The translations under genes and the position numbers were made by a program. Below, piece after piece: positions 30,869 through 41,101 of a stretch of DNA of 64,000 bases. This DNA is from Adiantum capillus-veneris (taxonomy: Eukaryota > Streptophyta > Polypodiopsida > Polypodiales > Pteridaceae), in assembly GCA_014529385.2 (NCBI GenBank), contig CM043960.1, forward strand, positions 26,179,896-26,243,895, given 5' to 3'. A model generated the notes under the pieces. That model made no database searches. It worked only from the letters and a program-made list of their open reading frames with translations, and was not told the DNA's origin. How positions within the stretch are numbered: the first letter of the stretch is position 1; every line of letters starts with the position of its first letter.

Positions 30869-32848
30869 TTACAGGTACAGAAGAACGCCTGTGGCAGACT
30901 CTACCTACCGCCGAAGGATGAAGCTTGTAATAGAGTATTTTCACATTGCTTGTTTACTAGCAAGATTTTGGATTTCTTTACTCCTCAAGCTATCTTTTCA
31001 GAATGTTTTGGACATGTTTTTGGATCAACTCTATTACTAAATGATGTGATGTTTGGTTGGAAATACTTGCCACCTATCAAGAATCTTTTTTATTCGAATG
31101 AATTCCTGCGTAATGAGAAAGTTCCTATCTGTTCTTGTCATTTTTTTTCGAAGTTTTGTAAGACTTTTGCTAACTTTGGCTCACATGTGTGTACTACTGA
31201 GGTTGGAATTATATCTGATATTCCGATAAGGAACCTCTTGAAAATAGGCTTGAACCATATTCCCCCTTTTCCACTAAATCCTCAGCTGGCCTTAGTGGCT
31301 CTACTTGAATGCCTGGCCGACTTGGCCCTAAAACTCCAATTGGAGGAAGAAGCTAACACTCTACTTACCTCTACACTAAAAGATCTTTTTTGGAATAAGG
31401 TTAGGCTTATGCCACAAGAATGGCTTTGCTCTGATACTAGTTGGCTTACCCCTAATTTTAAAACTTCCATTTCAGAAGTTAAGGAGAAATGGTTCATTAT
31501 TGGACTTGATAAAGCCTCTAATACTGCTTCCTTTATTTGTAAAAGGTTAGCATTTGAATCCGCATACTCTAGGCTCAACGGTCTTGGATTTTTAAAAATG
31601 GACACATCTCCGCTGGATACTACAACACTTTTAAATATTGAACTTGCTGGACTAGGTTATTATCCCAACTCTCTGAAAATTCCTGTTCTCTTCCCAACTT
31701 ATAAAAATCATAAGCATAAATTTAGATGGATTTCTGACGCTTCCAATAGTCTTTTTTTCCAGATTACAAATGATATCACTTACTGCTTAAATTCTATTTT
31801 GGAAGAAATTGAAGCTATTTGCGCTATCAAACGCAAGGATCTCAAAAAATTCAGAAATATAGATTGCTGCCCTTTTTGGATCATAAAAAACGCTGCTGAG
31901 GTTTCTATTAACCTCCCAGATAACATTTTCTCTATCTTTACGGCAGACATAACACAATGTTATGAGAATATTCCTCTAAATGGACCTGAAGGTTTGTTTA
32001 ATACTCTATCTATTCTTATAAAGTTAGCTTTTTCTCACATAAAAAAGCTTGGTTTTACATGTATCTCAACTAAAATGCATAAAGGTTGGGTAAAAAAATC
32101 GAATAAATCCACTCCTTTCGTATTTAAAGAGGATGATTTGTATAAATATATCTCTTGGCTCCTTAATAACTGCTGCATCCAAGTTGGTGCTACCTGCTAC
32201 AAACAAATTTTAGGTATCCCAATGGGATTTTCATGCTCTCCGATTATGTATAATCTTTATCTATGTCACTACGAATACCAATGGATCTTAAAAATGATTA
32301 GTAACCCTGATAATACGTTGACACTTACACACTTTCAGCACTCCTTTAGGTTTATGGATGACTTATGTAGCCTTAATAATCCAATGTTCAAGTATACACT
32401 TAAAGATATTTATCCGTCTTGTCTTAGCATCGAACCAACGTACTCTGATAGAGTTTTATGGCAAGACAAATGGATCGTTTCCAAGACTCACTTCCTGAAT
32501 ATGGAGTTTACGCTTACTTCCCCATTTGAGGGTAATTTTTATCCGAGGTTCTTCTGGAAAAGGAAAAATCTCAAACTCTTATCCTTTGAATTTACAAAAA
32601 GAAAAAGCAACAGACCTTTCAAAAACTCACTACATACCTGTCTAGGTATGCTCTTTCTTATTGTATATGCCTCGTCTGACAGCTTTATAGCATTTGAAGG
32701 AATCACTACCCTTATTAACAAATTTATTAATAACGAGTTTTCAAAAAAAGACCTTGTTGCTTCTATCAGTAACTCATTGACAAAACATAACTGGACCGGT
32801 CTTAAATATGACCTACAGAATTTGATTAATCTTATTAAACCAGAATAA
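30779..32848 (+). CDS. Penelope-like reverse transcriptase (IPMG type)
   Basis: An open frame of 689 residues; the genuine part probably starts near residue 31, since earlier codons overlap the RG tail in another frame and the first codon is TTG. Visible RT blocks: GLDKASNTASFICKR (242-256, like the DK-G motif before RT1 in Penelope elements), FPTYKNHKHKFRWIS (305-319), motif A IFTADITQCYENIPL (386-400, D390), motif B LGIPMGFSCSPIMYNLYL (478-495), motif C FRFMDDLCSLNN (523-534, DD 527-528), then thumb-like FLNMEFTL and FFWKRKN. The residues for catalysis are intact. From memory this matches RTs in Penelope-like elements of algae, Selaginella and invertebrates. It lacks LTR-element integrase and LINE endonuclease. 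Upstream frame breaks mean this copy is probably not expressed whole. Confidence 0.78.
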   Translation: MMLFLEEGGVEVMLEAGEETYQSEIFWICNLQVQKNACGRLYLPPKDEACNRVFSHCLFTSKILDFFTPQAIFSECFGHVFGSTLLLNDVMFGWKYLPPIKNLFYSNEFLRNEKVPICSCHFFSKFCKTFANFGSHVCTTEVGIISDIPIRNLLKIGLNHIPPFPLNPQLALVALLECLADLALKLQLEEEANTLLTSTLKDLFWNKVRLMPQEWLCSDTSWLTPNFKTSISEVKEKWFIIGLDKASNTASFICKRLAFESAYSRLNGLGFLKMDTSPLDTTTLLNIELAGLGYYPNSLKIPVLFPTYKNHKHKFRWISDASNSLFFQITNDITYCLNSILEEIEAICAIKRKDLKKFRNIDCCPFWIIKNAAEVSINLPDNIFSIFTADITQCYENIPLNGPEGLFNTLSILIKLAFSHIKKLGFTCISTKMHKGWVKKSNKSTPFVFKEDDLYKYISWLLNNCCIQVGATCYKQILGIPMGFSCSPIMYNLYLCHYEYQWILKMISNPDNTLTLTHFQHSFRFMDDLCSLNNPMFKYTLKDIYPSCLSIEPTYSDRVLWQDKWIVSKTHFLNMEFTLTSPFEGNFYPRFFWKRKNLKLLSFEFTKRKSNRPFKNSLHTCLGMLFLIVYASSDSFIAFEGITTLINKFINNEFSKKDLVASISNSLTKHNWTGLKYDLQNLINLIKPE

Positions 32849-32858
32849 GATGTATCTA

Positions 32859-32907
32859 ATGAGGTAGTAGGCCCATATTCTATGGGTCTACTACCTCATA
32901 GAATATG
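32859..32907 (+). ncRNA. Hairpin with alternative pairing after the RT stop
   Basis: Arms ATGAGGTAGTAGGCCCA (32859-32875) and TGGGTCTACTACCTCAT (32883-32899) pair over all 17 positions, one as G-U. The 7-base loop TATTCTA is complementary to bases just 3' of the hairpin, because CATATTCTAT (32874-32883) and ATAGAATATG (32898-32907) are exact reverse complements. It can therefore form a pseudoknot or a second hairpin. It starts 10 bases after the RT stop and could be a 3' recognition signal for the RT or a terminator; the role is inferred. Confidence 0.6.
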
Positions 32908-32925
32908 GTGCCTGGGAAAGGGCGG

Positions 32926-32965
32926 GTACACACACACACAGACACACACACACACACACACGCGC
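32926..32965 (+). repeat. (AC)n at the junction of RT region and repeat A2
   Basis: AC units with a few G and CG interruptions, immediately before 'gctattacacgag', the start of A2. Confidence 0.9.
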
Positions 32966-35900
32966 GCTATTACACGAGTCGTTTCTCAAGTGTCACCACT
33001 TTGTTTAGTTTGAAAGAAACTTGTTTATTTCCAAAAAACCCCCCCTCCTTGCTCTTCACTTTTACATGTCTAGTAGACCATCCATGACATGATCACACAA
33101 ACAACTGTCACAGTAGAAACAGGTGTTTGGACATTCTGACAAAGGTAGGATTCGAGTAGATAAGAGTACACCACACTCCAAGGTTCGTGGTGTGATATTG
33201 AAATACCCTCTGAGTGGCTGGCCATAACTGCGATACAAAAAAATCTTTCGAAATGGAAGAAACTGCTCTAGCAGATATAATCGTTCTGAAAAACCTCGCT
33301 TCATTGAATATTCTACATAATAGTATCGTGGCCCTATACCCATTGCTTCAGTTACCATCGCCAGACGAATGTTATTCCTAAAATGTTATCTGCCCCAAAG
33401 TGTTACCCTGGTCACTCGGTTCTGATATGTCCACCACTTCGTCTGAGCCACAGATGTGCCTAACTGCGGAAATAAAATCCGTTCAAAACGGAGGAGTGTG
33501 GCTCGCTTAGTAGACTCACTTGACTGCTGAAGATGTGCAATAGATATTTCTAAAACGTGTTCCCCAGTATGAGCCATAACAGATAAATATGTAGAATACA
33601 ACTGATGACAATGCTAGATGTTTACTTTTAACTCGCAATCAGCTACTCTCAACAGCTGCTATACACTGGTTTGTTAAAGAGATGCTCGTCTTATATAGAC
33701 TGATTAATGACTGAACCCAATGGTTGTGTTTAACAAGAAGAAAAGCACTTTACTTTGTAGGCCTCGTCTAGTTTTGCTTTAGCTTCTGTCTCTAAATTTG
33801 TCCTAATGGACAGAGCTTTTACCTTAGACTCTGAAGGGATAAGATGTTATGGATTACTGGCGGTTTGTATCCAACCAAGATTGAGAGCACTAGCTCCTAT
33901 AAAGACCGTATATCGGTTTTTTAAAAATATGGGCTTACATACACTTGCTATCTATTGCCACTTGCAAGTTAACACATAAATTGGTTTGATAGTTTGTTAT
34001 AGTGTGTTATTGTGAATGTGGGACCGCCTTATACATAAAGGGAAAACATTCCTTGTATAACTCTCATCATATGATGTTTTCGTATTCTTTGTAGTACCCT
34101 ATTGTGTGTACCGCGCACTGGCGTTCTGCCGCTTGTAAGGAATTCCCTTGCTTTGCTGAGCTGAGACGTTTCGTGAGCTCTCTTCTGGCTTCTCATTCCC
34201 AGATCTTGTGCTGAGTATTATCCCGGAGTGAATGGTCTTTAAGGCCGGCCTCAATGAGGAAGCGTGCAGTTTTCATGCCCGTCTGTAGCGTGACATAAGC
34301 TCGCCTATAAATGGATCATCAGGTGAGCGCCTATGCTCACTTAGCACTGTGATTTGTGACCTTTGAGTTGCTTTCAATTCTGCGTTGCTGTGTGACTTCA
34401 TCATGCCGAGAAAAAGTGATAAAGCTATCATGGAGGCTTCTGCTTCAAACTTACAGCTTATATTTCTGTTGGTTTCTAAATTTAAACAAAAGAGGAGATA
34501 TTGTAGATCGGATTCTGCATGTTTGCTTAACGGGAAGTCATTCTTCAAATTTATGATTGATATATTAGTGAACATTGGTAAAATGTAACTGCTCTTGGAT
34601 CTGATGCTTGAGGAATTGTTTGGACTGGGTACTGGATGAATTTTGAAAATTATGATTGGGGCATTTGGCTACCGGATGATTATGACTCTAGAAGTTTACT
34701 GTAGGGTAGCCGAATGGGGTGTAATGTGATGAGGATGTTGATGGTATGCATATCATTAAATGGTAGGTGATTTGAAAGCATTTAAAACTGAGAAATTTTA
34801 AAAAGCTTGAAAATATCTGTTGACATGGCTTTTTTGCCAGGGTTGTTGCTTACTAAGGTATAATTTGCAGGTTATATTTCTGTTGGTTTCTAATTTAAAA
34901 AAAAGGGGGGATACTGTTAATCGGATGCTGCCTGTTTGCTTGATGGGAATTAATGCTTCAAAATTATGATTGAGATATCAGTTAACATTTGTAAATTTTA
35001 AACTGCTCTTTCAACTTGATCTGGTGCTTGAGGAATTGTTCGGACTGGTTACTGGATGGAATTTTGGAAACTGTGGCTGGGGCATAGTGTTACCGGATGA
35101 CTGTGACTCGAGCAGTTTACTGTATGGCAGCCTAGTGGGATGTAATGGGATAAAGATATTGAAGTTATGCATATCATTAAATGGTTGTTGATTTGATGCA
35201 TTAAAAAATGTCTGCTGACATTGCTTTTTGCCGGGGGTGTTGTTTACTAGTTGTAGTTTGGAGGCCAAAATGAAACTTTTTAGGAATTGTTGTAACTCAC
35301 CAAAGGTAAGAAACCCTAAAAATGGTTAGCTCAAGGGTGACTTACTCCTTCTCGCTTGGTTCCGTACTTGGAATTATGAGTATTTACCAGCATGGATATG
35401 GATTTTTTACTCTCTCTAGCTTACTATACGGACAGAAGGTAAGTAGTCTTGTTTTAATTTTTTAATAATAAACCCGGTTCTGGAACCGATGTATCTGATA
35501 TAGGGAAATATGGTATTTGTTTACCTCTGGACTGTTGGAAGATATGAGCCTCGTAGACTAAAGTTGAAGATTCCCGTTTTATAAACATTTTGAAAGAACA
35601 AATTCTTGGTTCTATAAATCACGGTATTTTTGGGTTTGATAAATAGACTCTGTTGGATTGGATATGACAGCTCTCTTGTCGATATATCTGTATGGCTGTA
35701 TTATGGTTTGGAAGGCATTCTGTCTATTAAGGAAAGGGTAGTTCTGACTGGCTGAGGATGCCGATTTCTTGAAGAAGGTAAGTATGAATCAGTTACTGCA
35801 GGGATTTGAATCGGGCTGATGGTTTTATAAAAATATATAGAAAATATGTATTGCTCAAAACTGGGAGTAGAGATTGTCGGATTCACTGATAAAGTTGTAA

Positions 35901-36936
35901 AACTAAAGGTTCGGTTTACAGCCCGATATCTCGTATTTATGTGAACATTACTTGGCCTACTGGTATGCAATATCTACTACTGGAAGTTTATAGATGTTCT
36001 TGGCTTGATACGGTTACTTCGATTATACTTCGGAAATTGCCTGGACTTGCTCTATTGACTGAGCTATCTAAAAAACTATTGTATGATGTCTGGTTTTATT
36101 ACGAACTTTGACAAAAGTTTGTCAGTCATTGCATAATGACAGTGGCAGTTTTTTATAATATTTTGGATTATAGCTTGAAAGGGCTTAGATCTCAAAAGTA
36201 GTTAAATATCTCTGGTAAAATATATATATATATATATATATACTTGGAAAGTTTTTGGATTAAGATCTGGTCCGAAAGTCAAATTTTTTTTTTCTCATTT
36301 CGAATTAGGTGTTGTCCGTAACTGAAATCTGGCCTTTCATGGCAGTTAGTTTGTAGTTCTCTCTAGTCGGATTAAGAAGGTAGTTCGTGTCTGGCTTGGA
36401 TAATCTGCCCCAAAAAAAAAAAAAAAACCTACTAAGGTTTTGAAAATTTTTAAGTTTTTAGATCCTAAAATTAAACAGCTACACTATAATGAATTCTCTT
36501 TCTGTTTTGGATTGGCAATAATCCATGGATCTTTTTTATTTTAAACAAGATACTAGATAAGAACTGTGTTTTTTTAAAAGTGACATGGATAACAACTGGG
36601 ATGCCCAACATCACCTGCGTACAGTCACGTGCTAACGAATTGTTTTCTTGTGGCTATGGGTGTAGGTGAGGGCTACCTTCTTTTAAAGCATTCAGTTCTA
36701 AGTTATTGATGACTATGGATGTTCGCTTAACTTGAAGCTACATTACTCCGAAGTTGGGGACGGCTTTACCCCATGATTTACATTGATATCTTTACTACCT
36801 TGTACAAAATTTATTTTCAACTGCAAATAGATTATTGTACAATTCCATTGTACTGTCCTAGAATTAGTGGTCTGTGAACTGTAGTGTTCGTTTGCGTATA
36901 TATAGGTTTATATATATATTTAGAACTACTACACAC
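32966..36936 (+). repeat. Pseudo-LTR A2 (about 3971 bp)
   Basis: Near-identical direct repeat of A1. It contains the same minus-strand gene (interrupted), both TATA boxes, the first exon (34404), the 414-bp duplication and the conserved block (about 36580-36680). It ends in an AC tract at the point where A1 instead continues into the internal region. The 36-nt hairpin and later exons are absent. Confidence 0.88.
33062..33577 (-). pseudogene. Copy 2 of the minus-strand conserved protein
   Basis: Colinear with 25184-25699. A single TAA at 33383-33385 replaces the GAA codon in the W-G-R-E-H-F block, so it is split into two frames. The rest is intact, with a few substitutions (ESTKRATLLRFERI, CFYCDSCLCDH). 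Confidence 0.75.
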
Positions 36937-36955
36937 ACACACACACACACACACA
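36929..36955 (+). repeat. (AC)n at the A2/A3 junction
   Basis: About 13 AC units join repeat A2 to the third, diverged unit. Confidence 0.9.
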
Positions 36956-37053
36956 AAATTGCATGAGTCCTTTCTCACGCTTCACTACATAAATTGGAGA
37001 GAAAAAGCCTGGCTTGTTTTTAAAAGAAAAAACCATTTTTTTCTTCCTCACCT

Positions 37054-37570
37054 TTACGTCTCTATTAAACCATCCATTACATGATCATACAAACAACTGT
37101 CATAGTAATAACATGTGTTGGGACGCTTGGCCAAAGGTAAGATACGGTTAGCCAAAATTACACCATACTCCCTAGTGCGTGGGTGTGCTGTTAAAGTATC
37201 CTCTGAGGGGCTGTCCATAACTGCGATACAAAAAAATCTTATGGTGTGGACGAAATTGCGCTAGCAAATATAACCGCTCTTAAAACCCTCACTTCATTGA
37301 ATGTTCCACATAATAATATTGTGGCCCTAAGCCCATGGATTCAGTTACCATCTCCAAACGGATATTTTTCCTGAAGTGCTCTTGATAGCAAAGGGTCACC
37401 CGCGTCACTCTATCCTGATATGTCCACCACTTCATCTATGTAACATATGTTCCTAATTGGGGGAAGAAAAGACGCTCATAACGGAGTAGTGTGGTTCTCC
37501 TAGTAGACTCACTCGACTGCTGAAGATGAGCAATGGTTATGGCTAAAACATGATCTTGATTATAAGTCAT
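37054..37570 (-). pseudogene. Copy 3 of the minus-strand conserved protein
   Basis: The frame starts MTYNQDHVLAITIAHLQQSS and keeps KWWTYQDRVTRVTL, NIRLEMVTESMGLGPQYYYV, KIFLYRSYGQPLRGYFN and a C-terminal CYYYDSCLYDHVMDGL. The two outer cysteines of the cluster in copy 1 are changed to Tyr. Several stops and a frameshift make it a pseudogene. Its value is comparative: it shows which residues the family keeps. Confidence 0.7.
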
Positions 37571-38344
37571 AGCATATAATGTGTATGACACACCTTATGA
37601 CAAAGTAAGCAGTTGTCTATAAAATCTTTGAAAGTTACTCAAGACTGATACTGTGCACTCTGAATTTGAAAAGAAACGTCCGCCGTCTTTTATAGACCTA
37701 CATTGCTACCTAAACCAAATGGGTGTCTGTACAAATTACCCAAATTACTGGCCATCTCTTAATGGGCCCAATATTACATTAACTCACCTCTTTGTGATTG
37801 GCATATGTCTCTTCTAGTAATTTGCCCAATTGGCTAGCTTACTGATAATAGTCTAGTTTGATATGTCGGTTTTATGAGTAACTGTTCGTTTGTGTCCATC
37901 TAGTGTTAGGGGCATTACCTCTTAAGGAATTGTGAGTGCCGCGTATCGACCTTGTAAAAGAATTTGGGAAATGCCATACTATCTACTGCCACAATAATAG
38001 TGATGCTCATAAAAGGTTTTTTTTTGGTATCATCTTTTTACATTGGTCGAAGGCGTGTCTTTATCTTTTAATTAACCTAAAAAAGCATTACACGTGTATT
38101 GAATGTTGTCTGAGTATTCCTCTGCAAAATTTCTCTTGTATTTGCCTGGTCGCACGCTACCTTCTGCATACAGATAGTGGGTTCACGAGCGAGTGCTATA
38201 GCGATCGTGACTCGACACTGGCTTTTCTCATTCGGATCATGTGCTAAGAGAAATCCCTGGAAATAGGGTCTTTAAGGGCGACCTCGATGACGAGAATACC
38301 TGGCCTAATCTGGGTCCCTTCTGCTATGGCGAGGCATCATCATC

Positions 38345-38351
38345 TATAAAA
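38345..38351 (+). promoter_or_regulatory. TATA box of the RT gene in A3
   Basis: TATAAAA, about 93 bases before the ATG at 38444 of the short exon MPKSMEKILVES. Equivalent to 26428 in A1. Confidence 0.5.
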
Positions 38352-40661
38352 CCCTCAATAAGGTGAATACTTTACTCACTTAACATCGTGTTCTGTGGCT
38401 ACAGCTTGTGTGTTCAAATCTTGTATGCTATGGTGACTTCAACATGCCTAAAAGTATGGAGAAAATTTTGGTGGAGTCGTCATTTTCTCCAAGTCTACAA
38501 GTTAACTATCTGTTCAGCTCTCTTGTTGCCTTATAAAATTGTGAGCTAGACTGGTTTGGCTAAAATGAAGGTGCTTAAATTGAATAAATCATAATCTTTG
38601 TTTGTTTAAACTTTGGCTAATTGGATAGATTTTTTTAATGATGATGCTATGGTTTTGGGAAGTTTGTTTTTGGCTGGTATATTTGAAGAAATTGAGGAAA
38701 TTTTCTATTGCTCTGGTCAATGAGGGCTGCTAGGTCTCGAAAGTATTAAAGAGGTTTCACTGTTTGGTTACTGTGGTACAACTAGATATTGGAAAAATTT
38801 GTTGAGGTTCTTGAGCATCTCATATCCGAATAATGTAATGTTTTTTAGGTTGTTTAAAACTTGAATACTTTTTGCCTTCATACATCACTTTCCCGATTGA
38901 TCACCACCTGCAGTTTGTAGATATACTGAATTATGGATACTGGTTACATCGTGCCGTAAATGGTTTGGGTCACCAGCTTTACAATATTCTAAGCATGGCT
39001 ATGTCTAAACTTACCCTTATTTGCTCTCATTATATCAGTGCATATGAGAATGATTGCATACCTGCATGATGTTGTGTAGAAGAGTATAAAAATATTATCT
39101 GCAGCTAAGTGTGTAGATATCTATAAAGGGCTGATGGTATATTTAGTACTCGCTAGTATGTGAGATGGTCTTTTTACTAAGCCTGGGATGGTCTCTAACC
39201 ACCGTTTTTTCTGGTTTTGGCCGATTGCCTATTCCTGGGAATTAGACTTTCCCGACTGGTCTTGCTGTGATTTTATCAGAACATATTTGACACTTAAAAC
39301 ATGGGGTAATGGTAATATGGCTACTCTCTAGAGAATGTGTGACTTTGGGAAAAAGTGTCGGCTGATCTTTGGTTTTTTTTATTTCTCTGGCTTGTACTTG
39401 TTGGGCGATTGTTAGCTTGATGCTATGACCCGCCCTGCTGTGCAGGTTATTTTTCTGAGAATGGCACTGCACTACAAAAACAATTGCTTATTTTTCAGCT
39501 TTCTAATTTTTTATAATAAAAGAAAAAATCTGCAGTTTTTGGTTATTTTTTGGGGAAAATGACTGATGGGAGTGATTTTTTGATTAGCAAGTTTAAAAAC
39601 AGGTATTTGGTACTGACTATATGGAAGATTATGTCGGCTATGACATAGGAAGAGAATCGGCTGTTAATAATGATGGTATTTGAAAGGATTTAATTGGTTC
39701 TTAGTTCTGGTATTAGTGTAGTTTGAAAAAATCCAAACATTTGTTTTAGACTCCTCTGGTTGGTCTACTGGTCATGTTCATTACTATGCCGCTCCGATGT
39801 ATGTTGGGTTGGCTTTCGCTAAATATAATACAGGGGCTCTTTTTGGCTTTGTAAATGAAATAAAATTCAAGCTCGAACTTTGTTCAAACATAAATGAGGT
39901 GGGACTTTATCTCTTCAAGAGGTGTTTTAGCCATTTAAGATTTAATATCTAGTGTAGGATAATATGTCTTGAGCTAACTTGTACTTGCTCCTATGGGGTT
40001 AAAATCTCCCTAACTTGGTTAAAGAATGTGTTTTGGGTCTTTTCTATAAAAACCTATATTTTTTTCATAATGTCTTTAAAGCTTTTAAAACTACGGTTAG
40101 GCATCGGATAAATCTGGAACTAACTTGATATATAATAGCTTTGGGGGGATTCTCACTCTCCGGGTTAGATTAGCTAAAAACCAAGGACTCTTATTATGGT
40201 TAAAAAAAAACAAAATACTTGTAGAGAACTGTTTGTTTTTTCATTGCGACATGGATAACAACTGGGATGCCCAGCATCACCTCCGTACAGTCACGCTAAT
40301 GAATTGTTTTCTTGTGGCTATGGGTGCAGGTGAGGGCTACCTTCTTTGATAAAAACATTCTGTTCTATGTGGTAGATGACTTGTGGTGGATCTCTTACCT
40401 TGAAGCAACATCACCCCAGACTTTGGGATAACTGTCTCTCATGTTATGCTTTGTGTTCTTCTTTACCTTGTACAAAGTTTATTTTCAACTGCAAATAAAT
40501 TATTGTACAAATCCATTGTATTTGCTTAGAATTGTTGGTCTGTGAACAGGTAGTGTTCGTTTGTGTATATGTATCTATTTAAAATTGCTACACACACAAT
40601 AAATGCAAAAGAGAGATTGACTTGTCTTTTTCTCTCTCAGACCATAGTTCTAGTTCTAAAC

Positions 40662-40697
40662 GCCTATTAAAGTATAATTTATTATATTCTAATAGGC
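40662..40697 (+). ncRNA. Conserved 36-nt hairpin, copy in A3
   Basis: Arm GCCTATTAAAGTATAA (40662-40677), loop TTTA, arm TTATATTCTAATAGGC (40682-40697). Pairing is complete apart from one A-C mismatch and one G-U. It differs from the A1 hairpin at both arms but keeps the fold, the size and the loop. Confidence 0.55.
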
Positions 40698-40853
40698 AGG
40701 GGCGCTATCACACAGTCTCAGTGGTCCCCTTTGACTTGACTGGTGAAAGGTTGCTAGTACGACCATTCCATTCTATACTAAATATTCTTGTTCTCGCTTC
40801 CTAGAATCCTTTTTTGCTTGTCATTTCACTAGTTTATTACTTCTGTCAACCAG

Positions 40854-40990
40854 GTTACTGGAAAGCTCACTGCAAGAATAAAGGTTTGCTCCGACCCAAA
40901 AAAAACAGCTCTGATTTCGGAGAAATTACGACTTGCTAGAGAAATAGAAAGAGTCTTTCCTAATATCTCTCTTAGAATTAGGACTTAATC
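40854..40990 (+). pseudogene. RT-gene exon in A3
   Basis: After 'tctgtcaaccag' the frame reads VTGKLTARIKVCSDPKKTAL, ISEKLRLAREIERVFPNISL and RIRT, then a stop. Compared with 29318-29464, the last few codons are out of frame in A3. The conserved 'gggatgtaaaattc' donor-like site follows. Confidence 0.55.
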
Positions 40991-41101
40991 TTCATAGGGA
41001 TGTAAAATTCAAAAAGAAGTTACACTCTGTATAAGATCTTCGGGTCTACTCAGCTCTTCCAAAATGTGATAATCTAATTACTGTTATTGAAATCTTTGCA
41101 G

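Larger units (their letters stand above)
24991..36955 (+). mobile_element. Penelope-like retroelement with 4-kb flanking direct repeats
   Basis: The structure is CT/AC tract, repeat A1 (25088-29062), internal region with RT (29063-32920), AC tract, repeat A2 (32966-36936), AC tract. The RT is of the IPMG type found in Penelope-like elements, with a telomerase-like palm. Penelope elements often sit in partial tandems whose repeats mimic LTRs (pseudo-LTRs); that reading fits here. At about 4 kb each the repeats are long and carry their own minus-strand gene. No GIY-YIG nuclease was recognised. Two or three frame breaks upstream of the RT suggest this copy is dead. The clade (Chlamys/Naiad-like or new) is not settled by eye. 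Confidence 0.75.

Noticed and set aside
30779-30870. First 30 codons of the 689-residue RT frame as true N-terminus
   Set aside because: The overlapping frame encodes the RG-rich tail also conserved in the third copy, so these codons are probably a shadow and the first codon is TTG.
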